8,959 nucleotides of DNA from Spirochaetaceae bacterium (lineage in GTDB: Bacteria; Spirochaetota; Spirochaetia; Treponematales; Breznakiellaceae), in NCBI GenBank assembly GCA_031269165.1, contig JAISZQ010000202.1:1-8959 (forward strand). The letters are read 5' to 3'. Below the pieces are notes generated by a model. It was not told where the DNA came from. It saw only the letters and a program-made list of their open reading frames with translations, and did not search any database. The number at the start of each line of letters is the position of its first letter. Within the stretch, counting starts at the first letter, position 1. Below, in pieces: positions 1 through 6,100 of this stretch. The position numbers were made by a program, and so were the translations under genes.

Positions 1-127
1 TTGCCGCGTCTTCCCCCTCGCTTCGGTCTACGCCCTACGCTACCCCCTTCAACGGGGGTTTACCACCCCCGTAACGCCCCCGAATCACGGTGAGGAAAAA
101 ACCTCGTGGGGTTTTGGAACGAGCTCT
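1..127. repeat. GC-rich palindromic intergenic repeat, truncated by the window edge
   Basis: This stretch is much richer in G+C than the AT-rich DNA to its right. It contains two mutually exclusive hairpins sharing one arm: ACCCCC (42-47) with GGGGGT (54-59), and ACGGGGGT (52-59) with ACCCCCGT (65-72, loop TTACC). A further inverted pair, CTCGT (103-107) and ACGAG (119-123), marks its right edge. It is read by the last 30 codons of the minus-strand ORF ending at 35, but that translation (many G, R, P and K) looks like repeat read-through, not a protein domain. I infer a dispersed element; no second full copy lies in this window, so repetition in the genome is unproven. Confidence 0.5.
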
Positions 128-409
128 GGTGTTTAATTCAGTCCCATCGGGAAAATGCACAATTCTTCTATCGCTGCCGTCGACATTGGTCTTGCCTTCC
201 CATCTGTCGTTATCAAACGATTTCACCAATCGTGTTTGCAGACTTTTCACTTCAATAATAAATTCTTTCCCTTTGTAGACAATTCGGCGATCCCCTTTTT
301 TACTCCTGTCATGGTCGTCGTCTTTATATGACGAGGTGACGAGCGGATTATTGAGAATCAATGATTGAAATTTGTATTCCGCAATATACCCAAAAATCAT
401 ACCGCGCAA
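35..409 (-). CDS. PD-(D/E)XK nuclease-like protein, probably 3'-truncated
   Basis: I recognise the pattern of a small PD-(D/E)XK (restriction-endonuclease-like) protein but no named gene. The recognisable part starts at RGMIFGYIAEYK, with a helix glutamate, followed by a DDDHDR stretch, then GDRRIVYKGKEFIIEVKSLQ. The GD, EVK and trailing Q are the expected metal-binding and catalytic residues of this fold. The conserved-looking part runs to PDGTELNT, encoded down to about 128; beyond that the frame enters the GC-rich repeat at 1-127, where the product becomes RARSKTPRGFF and similar. The natural C-terminal half therefore seems lost. The start is uncertain: TTG at 409 or ATG at 400 fits the domain, while the frame stays open to TTG at 478; none has a clear Shine-Dalgarno site. 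It is AT-rich, unlike ddl and the operon to the right. It may be an inactive remnant. Confidence 0.5.
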   Translation of the reverse strand: MRGMIFGYIAEYKFQSLILNNPLVTSSYKDDDHDRSKKGDRRIVYKGKEFIIEVKSLQTRLVKSFDNDRWEGKTNVDGSDRRIVHFPDGTELNTRARSKTPRGFFLTVIRGRYGGGKPPLKGVA

Positions 410-483
410 ACAAGGAATTAACAAACGCAATGCCAAGGTCGTTTTGGAAGAAATTGCCAAAAGCGACTTTTCCGACAACCTCG

Positions 484-501
484 TTATGCACAGTATGGCC
501 C
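484..501 (-). repeat. 18-bp imperfect inverted repeat, left copy
   Basis: On the minus strand this reads GGGCCATACTGTGCATAA. It matches GGGCCATATTGCGCATAA at 1303-1320 on the plus strand at 16 of 18 positions. The two copies face each other across the DUF2807 lipoprotein gene and its promoter. Similarity does not extend convincingly beyond the 18 bases. It may be the remnant of an element end or a chance match. Confidence 0.35.
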
Positions 502-524
502 GTACTCTCTTTTATTTTTAATAT

Positions 525-1226
525 TTATTCTATCCCCTCTATTCTTCCTGAACCTGAATTTCTAAAATCAATTTTTGGATTTCCACGATATTTTATACGC
601 CCTAATCCGGAGATTTTTCCATTTAAATTATCCTCAACAAAAACATTAACTTTACCATTTCCGCTAATATCAATAGAACAATCATTAATTCTCAATTCAG
701 TTCCATTGAAATAACCTGAACCTGAAATCTTTATTTCGGCACCTTGACTACTTCCTGTAATATTTATTTCTCCAGAACCTGAAATACGAGCGGAAAAACT
801 ATTAGACTCTATAGTTCCATATATTGTTCCCGAACCGGAAATATCCGTCTTAAATACCGGTGTCGTTATTTTATCAATTGCCTCAAAACGTCCCGATCCA
901 GAGATAGTGATACCTGCGATGCTTGGGCAGTAAACGTCCACAATTTCTTTTGTGAATAAATACGATCTCAAAGGCTTGTGTTTTATTATTAGAGCTTCAT
1001 TGCGTACAATTGTTTCAAAATATTCGTTAAGATTTGAATCAATCGTAACAACTGCACGATATTCCGTGCTCGTATGAAAACGAACTTCAGTTCCTCCACT
1101 TACCGTAATTTCTTGAAATGGGAGTAAATTCCGTTCGTCTGTTATAATATTTCCATTACCAATTGTAATACAAGACATAAAAAAGGCAGAAACCGATACC
1201 ATCAATGCCAACCCATGAATCTTCAT
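525..1226 (-). CDS. DUF2807 (GIN-domain) lipoprotein
   Basis: A predicted 233-residue secreted lipoprotein. The N-terminus MKIHGLALMVSVSAFFMSC is a signal peptide with a plausible lipobox (F-M-S-C, Cys19). The rest is a repetitive beta-rich protein with many S-G-S/N-G turns: ISGSGRFEA, ISGSGTIYG, ISGSGEINI, ISGSGYFNG, ISGNGKVNV, ISGLGRIKY, NSGSGRIEG. The period is about 20 residues, typical of DUF2807 (the putative auto-transporter adhesin head GIN domain), which forms a right-handed beta-helix-like fold. An N-terminal part (FQEITVSGGTEVRFHT, then a segment with DSNLNEYFETIVRNEALII) also fits the family. Its role is unknown; surface or periplasmic exposure is inferred. The upstream TTG (1238) overlaps the ribosome binding site, so ATG at 1226 is chosen. 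The gene is AT-rich and has its own strong promoter. Confidence 0.85.
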   Translation of the reverse strand: MKIHGLALMVSVSAFFMSCITIGNGNIITDERNLLPFQEITVSGGTEVRFHTSTEYRAVVTIDSNLNEYFETIVRNEALIIKHKPLRSYLFTKEIVDVYCPSIAGITISGSGRFEAIDKITTPVFKTDISGSGTIYGTIESNSFSARISGSGEINITGSSQGAEIKISGSGYFNGTELRINDCSIDISGNGKVNVFVEDNLNGKISGLGRIKYRGNPKIDFRNSGSGRIEGIE

Positions 1227-1230
1227 AAAA

Positions 1231-1236
1231 TCCTCC
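1231..1236 (-). promoter_or_regulatory. Shine-Dalgarno site that fixes the lipoprotein start
   Basis: The minus strand reads GGAGGA, four bases ahead of ATG (1224-1226). It overlaps the alternative TTG start at 1236-1238, which argues against that longer form. Confidence 0.75.
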
Positions 1237-1252
1237 AAAGTCCAATGTTCTC

Positions 1253-1280
1253 ATTTTATCATAATTTTTAATTATGTCAA
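1253..1280 (-). promoter_or_regulatory. Sigma-70-type promoter of the lipoprotein gene
   Basis: On the minus strand a perfect -35 box TTGACA (1280-1275) is followed by a 16-base spacer and TAAAAT (1258-1253), with TGA directly ahead giving an extended -10. Predicted transcription start is near 1246, leaving a leader of about 20 bases that holds only the GGAGGA ribosome site. Confidence 0.7.
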
Positions 1281-1302
1281 TAGATTTTTTGCAAAAATTT
1301 TA

Positions 1303-1320
1303 GGGCCATATTGCGCATAA
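1303..1320 (+). repeat. 18-bp imperfect inverted repeat, right copy
   Basis: GGGCCATATTGCGCATAA, matching the minus strand of 484-501 at 16 of 18 positions. It lies just upstream of the lipoprotein promoter and at the boundary where base composition changes from AT-rich to mixed. Confidence 0.35.
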
Positions 1321-1449
1321 TTCCCCATATACGATACTCGTGTCGTCTAACGTACACCGACTTGTGCGAAACACGACTGTCTACAGTATAAGCATCTTTA
1401 CAAAAGCGGGCAAGCAGTTTCGGCAAAATGTGCGTAGCCGACCTAGCCA

Positions 1450-1471
1450 AAACGTAGGCCGAGTCGCCTAC
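1450..1471 (-). terminator. Possible weak intrinsic terminator downstream of ddl
   Basis: On the minus strand, GTAGGC and GCCTAC form a perfect 6-bp stem (1471-1466 with 1459-1454, 6-base loop), followed by GTTTTGG. It is about 60 bases past the ddl stop. The stem is short and the T run has only four bases, so function is doubtful. Confidence 0.25.
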
Positions 1472-1531
1472 TGGCGGCGAAGCAGACACAAACCTGTTGA
1501 GACTGTCGAATTAGGCGATGGACCCGGCGTG

Positions 1532-2605
1532 TTATGAACGCCTGCCAAGCCCGTAGCGGATGAGGCGGTCAACCAACGTCTCGTAAGAAATGCCGCTGTG
1601 CTCCCACAGTTTGGGGTACATGCTGATTTTGGTAAAGCCCGGCATCGTGTTGATCTCGTTCACGATGATGCCGCCGTCGTTTTTGACAAAAAAATCCACA
1701 CGGGATAAGTCCGCGCAGGAAAGGATCAAAAAGACGTTCACCGCAGTCTCGCGGATTTTTTCCGTAACAACGTCCGGCAGTTTCGCGGGGATCTCGATTC
1801 TCGCGCCGTCTTCGTCGATATATTTCGCGTCGTAGGAGTAAAATTCATGCGAGGCGATAATCTCGCCCACGCACGACGCTTTCGCCTCCGCGCCGTTTCC
1901 CAGAACGGCGCACTCGACTTCGCGGCCGTCAATACATTCCTCGACGATGACCTTTGCGTCGTATAAAAAAGCGTCGTTGACGGCCTCGAACCATTCGTCT
2001 TCGCGGTGGACTTTGTGGACGCCGACCGACGACCCCATGTTTGCCGGTTTCACGAAGAGCGGCAGTCCCAGTTTTGCGGCAATCGCGGAAAAGGCGGGAA
2101 TACGGGTATCTTTACGCACCGTCACAAAATCGGCGATGGGCACGCCTTCCGCACGGAGCAGTTTTTTGGCGGTCTCCTTGTCCATGCCAAGTGCCGAGCC
2201 GAGTACGCCGGACCCGACGAAAGGCACGCCGTTCATGGCGAGAAAACCCTGTACCGTGCCGTCTTCACCGAACGGGCCGTGCAAAACGGGAAACACCACG
2301 TCAAAACGTTGTTTCAGTTGCCCGCAGTCAAAAGGCACAAGATTTTTTTCGTCAAGGCAAATGGTCTTGGGGTCGTCCTCGTTAAGGAGAAACCCATTGA
2401 ACCCGCGAAAGTCCGCCTCGTTATGCCGTTCACCGCCCCGCCAAAGCCAGCGTCCGTCTTTGGTAATACCGATGAGCGTCTTCTCGTACCGCGCCCCGTC
2501 CGTTGCCGAGACGATGTTTTTGGCCGACTGCAACGACACCTCGTGCTCCGCCGATCGGCCCCCACAAAGAAACGCGACCCTCACCTTCTTTTCCATATCT
2601 TCCAT
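1532..2605 (-). CDS. ddl: D-alanine--D-alanine ligase
   Basis: A cytoplasmic ATP-grasp enzyme that joins two D-alanines with ATP, giving the dipeptide used by MurF in peptidoglycan precursors. It has 357 residues, normal for Ddl. Motifs in order: GGRSAEHEVSLQSA (15-28, N-terminal substrate lobe), HGPFGEDGTVQG (109-120), FVKPANMGSSVGV (184-196, ATP-grasp lysine and glycine-rich loop), VEECIDGREVE (221-231), FYSYDAKY (255-262), RVDFF (302-306) and NEINTMPGF (316-324, Mg-binding Glu/Asn and dipeptide site). The Tyr of the YDAKY loop is the D-Ala-D-Ala type; VanA-like D-Ala-D-Lac ligases carry a His-type loop, so vancomycin resistance is not suggested. ATG at 2605 is preceded by AGGAG (2614-2610) four bases upstream, on the minus strand. 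It is divergent from the envelope operon, and base use matches that operon. Confidence 0.96.
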   Translation of the reverse strand: MEDMEKKVRVAFLCGGRSAEHEVSLQSAKNIVSATDGARYEKTLIGITKDGRWLWRGGERHNEADFRGFNGFLLNEDDPKTICLDEKNLVPFDCGQLKQRFDVVFPVLHGPFGEDGTVQGFLAMNGVPFVGSGVLGSALGMDKETAKKLLRAEGVPIADFVTVRKDTRIPAFSAIAAKLGLPLFVKPANMGSSVGVHKVHREDEWFEAVNDAFLYDAKVIVEECIDGREVECAVLGNGAEAKASCVGEIIASHEFYSYDAKYIDEDGARIEIPAKLPDVVTEKIRETAVNVFLILSCADLSRVDFFVKNDGGIIVNEINTMPGFTKISMYPKLWEHSGISYETLVDRLIRYGLGRRS

Positions 2606-2617
2606 TATACTCCTGTC

Positions 2618-2637
2618 GTGCCCTTTGGTAAAGGCAC
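2618..2637 (-). promoter_or_regulatory. Bulged palindrome in the ddl leader
   Basis: GTGCC (2618-2622) pairs with GGCAC (2633-2637), and TTT with AAA inside, with one bulged C and loop GGT. It lies directly upstream of the ddl Shine-Dalgarno site. It could be an operator or a leader hairpin; no T run follows it. Weak evidence. Confidence 0.25.
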
Positions 2638-2683
2638 TATTTTACGCTAACTGGTCGATGCCGGAAGAGCGCCGTCTTGGGGA

Positions 2684-2719
2684 GGCGGGTCGTTTTGGCG
2701 CAAAAGATTCCGGCCCGCC
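2684..2719. promoter_or_regulatory. Nested palindrome in the divergent control region
   Basis: GGCGGG (2684-2689) pairs with CCCGCC (2714-2719). Inside it TTTTG (2693-2697) pairs with CAAAA (2701-2705) around GCG. The position, between two divergent genes and about 50 bases ahead of the plus-strand promoter, would suit a regulator site, but no regulator is identifiable. Confidence 0.25.
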
Positions 2720-2768
2720 ATCTCAGCGAATGAGTAATGAATAATTGAACAGGGAGAATGATCGGGGC

Positions 2769-2797
2769 TTGGAGAAAGCGCGTTTTATTGCTATACT
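2769..2797 (+). promoter_or_regulatory. Extended -10 promoter of the envelope operon
   Basis: TTGGAG (2769-2774), a 17-base spacer and TATACT (2792-2797), with TGC immediately ahead of the -10 (extended -10). The -10 matches five of six consensus bases and the -35 three of six. Predicted start is near 2804, about 100 bases upstream of the first gene. Confidence 0.5.
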
Positions 2798-2906
2798 TTT
2801 TCATGCTCCCTGTTCTACTTCCCCTTTTCCAGAGCGGTGGAGATGAGGGGCGAGACGAGGGTGTTCCCCTCCTTATTCTATTGTTGCGTAGCGGGAAAAA
2901 CTTGTT

Positions 2907-3107
2907 ATGGAAACAGAACGAATCGACGCGCTTATTGGGGCGCGTTCTTCATTTGACGATATACTCGATGCCGCATTTGGGCGGCTTGAAGAGAAGCAGG
3001 CGGATATATTTCTCCGGCGTATAGCGGGACTAGAAAAGACGCTCTCCGAATTGGAGGAGAGCCTGATTGCCGTGCTCAAGGCGCGTGGCGGGGAGGAAAC
3101 TCGGTGA
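2907..3107 (+). CDS. Small coiled-coil-like protein, first gene of the envelope operon
   Basis: A 66-residue soluble protein that I do not recognise. It is charged and helical in appearance: a segment with FGRLEEKQADIFLRRIAGL followed by EKTLSELEESLIAVLKARGG shows heptad-like spacing of Leu/Ile among Glu, Lys and Arg, suggesting a short coiled coil. There is no signal peptide or membrane segment. ATG at 2907 is the only start close to the frame's beginning (a TAG lies five codons upstream), and its ribosome site is weak. Its stop overlaps the next start as GTGA (3104-3107), so the two proteins are probably made in a coupled way. A regulatory or assembly-partner role for the large envelope protein is possible but is only inference. 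It resembles exonuclease VII small subunit only in size and helicity; I see no family motif. Confidence 0.65.
   Translation: METERIDALIGARSSFDDILDAAFGRLEEKQADIFLRRIAGLEKTLSELEESLIAVLKARGGEETR
3091..3096 (+). promoter_or_regulatory. Shine-Dalgarno site supporting the GTG start of the large gene
   Basis: GGGAGG lies inside the 3' end of the small gene, seven bases ahead of GTG (3104-3106). With the GTGA overlap it supports this start for the 1356-residue protein. Confidence 0.75.
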
Positions 3108-6100
3108 AAAAATTACTTCCATTATTTGTGGTATTAGCGGTATTTGCGATGGCGTTCTGCGCGGCGGTAGCGGCAACAGCGGACGACGATTATCCGTCGG
3201 GGGGCGATCTCTTTCCCGACTTATATTCGCCTCGTCTCTTGGGCGAGGGGGCGTTTGTGACTCAGCAGGGCGGGGCGCAAGAATTGGCGGTGAATCCGGC
3301 TTCGGGCGGGGACGCGCAACGTATGGTGTTTGACGCGGGATATACGGGGATTCTTGGCGCGGACCGGGTCGGCAGTTTTGTCAACTTGGGGGCGCTCTTT
3401 CCGACGAAGTTCGCCGTGTTGGGCGGGTCGGCGCGGTTTGCGGGGAGTCCGAGCCCGTATTTTCTCAACGAAGAGTGGGCGGTTCTGGCCAACGCCGCGG
3501 CGGCGAAGGAGTTGTATCCGGGCATGAACGCGGGTATCGGGCTTAACATGGGAATCGGTTCGGGCGATTGGGCAAACCTTTCGGCGGATCTTGGCTTCCG
3601 GTACAACATGGGGAGGCTGGGTCCGGTGGAGAACTTCACGTGGGCGGTTGTGGCGCGGTCGTTGGGGTTGAGTTTCGCCCCCTCGCCTTTCACGCTGGTT
3701 GGCGGGGTGTCGGCGGATGTGCTTCATCTCAGGGCGAAGGCCACCGGGAAGGCGGACCCGCTCGTGCTCACCGCGCGTGCGGACTTAAGTTTTCCCTCGT
3801 TTCAGAACGTTACCGGGAAACTGGGGGTTTCGGGGCTCATCGCGGGGATAGTAAGCGTGTCAACCTCGTGGGGCTTCAACGCGAAAGAGCTGGCTGACCG
3901 CGATGTTCGGGAACCGATGTTTATCCCGTCTGTAGGACTGGGGGTGCATCTTGCGCTGAAGAGTACGGGGAAACGCATCGCGGGGAACAGCCTCCCGACA
4001 GACGGGGATGTTTCTATCGCCACCGGGGTGAAGCCGCTCTACCACGGCATCTGGGCAACGGGGGCGGGCGTAACGTGGGCCGTCGGAGTCGTGGACAACG
4101 CGCCGCCGCTCATCACGGTCAACTACCCGGAAACGGCCTACCTCTCGCCGAACAACGACGGCGAGCAGGACGCGCTCGAATTTCCGATCACGATCACCGA
4201 CCAGCGTTACATTACCCAGTGGGTGATGGAGGTCGAGGACGCTTCGGGCGGGACGGTGCGTACCTACCGCAACAAGGAACGGCGCATCGAGACGCAGGGT
4301 TTCTGGGAAGTGGTCAAGCGAATTCAGGAAGTGAAGGGCGGCGTGGTGATACCGGAGAGCCTTCGCTGGGACGGGACCTACGAGGACGGGCGGGTCGTGC
4401 CGGACGGCTCTTACTTCTTCGTGGTACGGGCAAAGGACGATAACGACAACGAGGCGGTGACGCAGCGTTATGAGGTGGTGGTGGATAACACGCCGCCTGT
4501 CGTGCAGATAGAGGCTCCCGCGAACGCGAACGATGCCAACAAGATTTTCTCGCCGGACGGGGACGGGAACAAGGACACGTTCGCCATCGGTCTTTCTGGA
4601 AGTGTCGAGGACCACTGGGATGCGGGTCTCTACGATGCGGCGGGGAACAAGGTGCGGACGTTTGATTTCACGGGGACGGCCCCCGCTGCTATCACGTGGG
4701 ACGGCTTGACCGATGACGGCTCGTTTGCCCCGGACGGCGTGTACAACTTCCGTATCGCGGCAACAGACCGGGCGGCGAACCACGACGAGGCGGCCCTTGC
4801 CAACATCGTGATAAGCACGATTCACCCGGAAGTCCACGTCTCTTTGTCCGACGCCTACCTCTCGCCAAACGGGGACGGGGTGAAGGACACGGTGAGCCTT
4901 AACTTCGACGTGCCGGTAAAAGAAGGCATCACCGGCTGGAAACTTGCCGTTCGCGACACCGCCGCCAATGGACTGAAGCGGACGTTTAGCGGCGTGAGCC
5001 CCGCGCCGATCAACATCGACTATGACGGACGGGACGATACGCGAAGCCTTCTCCCAGAAGGCTCTTACCAGGCCGAGTTCTCGGTCTCCTACCGGAACGG
5101 CTTTGTGTCAACCGACACATCGCCCCCGTTCACCATTGACATAACGGCGCCCCAAGTGAGTGTTCGCGCCGGGTACGAGGCGTTCTCGCCCAACAACGAC
5201 GGCGTACAGGACGAGATGCCCGTTACGCAGACCGGTTCCAACGAGGTGTTGTGGCGGGGCGAGGTGCGGAACGCGGCAAGTCCCCAGGCCGCGCCGGTAC
5301 GGGTGTTCCGCTTTGCCGGAACGCCGCCTTCCGCCATCCAGTGGGACGGGCACACCGACGCGGGGGCGCTGGTGCCGGACGGGCAGTATGTCTACGCGCT
5401 TCAGGCGACCGACCGGGCCGGAAACTTCGCTCAGGCACAGACGCAAGCCTTCACGCTCTCCACCGCCGACACGAGTATCCTGCTGACCACCGACCTTCGG
5501 GCGTTCTCCCCGAACGGCGACCGCGTACAGGACACGGTGAACCTCGTGCCGCAGATCAAGAGTCGTGACGGGATCGCCTCGTGGCAGGCCCAAGTGCTTG
5601 ACATGCACGGCGAGGCGGTGCGGGTGTTCACAGGCGGCGCGACGGTACCGCAGAACATCGTCTGGGACGGCAAGACCACCGCCGGAACAGCGGCCCCGGA
5701 CGGGCAGTACACGGCGAACATTGACCTTGTGTACGCGCAAGGCGACCGGCCAAGCGCTCAGACGCGGCCCTTTATCCTCGACACGGTGGCCCCGGACGGA
5801 ACGGTCAACACGGCCTACACGCTCTTCTCGCCCAACGGGGACGGGAAGCGCGATGCGCTCCCCCTCGGCGTAAGGACAGCGGGCGGCGATAGTTGGGAAG
5901 CGGCGATTACCTCAGGCGGCGTCTCGGTGAAGACGTGGAACTGGACGGGGAACGCGCCCGACATCACGTGGGACGGCTCGGACGCAAACGGCAACCTTGC
6001 CGCCAACGGAACCTACCGCTTCCTGCTCGCCTCGACCGACGAAGCGGGGAACGCAACGCGCCGGGAAGTGTCAGCCATCACCCTTGACGCGAGAACGCCG

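Larger units (their letters stand above)
1282..1531. other. Intergenic stretch without a convincing gene
   Basis: This lies between the lipoprotein promoter and the end of ddl. A 70-codon minus-strand frame (1489-1277) spans most of it, but its stop codon falls inside the -35 box of the neighbouring promoter. It has no ribosome site or recognisable domain, and its product is basic and low in structure signals. The frame ends IMRNMALKFLQKIY, read across the inverted repeat at 1303-1320. The GC-rich part (about 1330-1490) contains several short palindromes and may be a dispersed repeat. I see no RNA gene here. Confidence 0.4.
2606..2906. other. Divergent intergenic region between ddl and the envelope operon
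   Basis: It holds the ddl ribosome site, a bulged palindrome in the ddl leader (2618-2637), a nested palindrome (2684-2719) and the plus-strand promoter (2769-2797). A possible weak ddl -10 box (TAAAAT on the minus strand, near 2640) lacks a good -35. An 88-codon plus-strand frame from 2758 crosses the promoter and lacks a proper ribosome site, so I do not call it. Confidence 0.5.

Noticed and set aside
1532..2605. VanA-type D-Ala-D-Lac ligase
   Set aside because: The loop carries the Tyr-type motif (FYSYDAKY), and no vanH or vanX-like gene is adjacent.
1947..2744. Long plus-strand frames opposite ddl (265 and 214 codons)
   Set aside because: They are antisense to a clear ddl gene, have Ser/Arg/Pro-rich products and no domain; they reflect the base composition of the other strand.
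2758..3024. 88-codon plus-strand frame with a hydrophobic start
   Set aside because: It spans the extended -10 promoter, its purine-rich run is only one base from the ATG, and it overlaps the better-supported small gene at 2907.
3860..4837. Long minus-strand frame opposite the envelope gene (325 codons)
   Set aside because: It is an Arg/Val/His-rich shadow of the GC-rich Ig-repeat region, with no domain.
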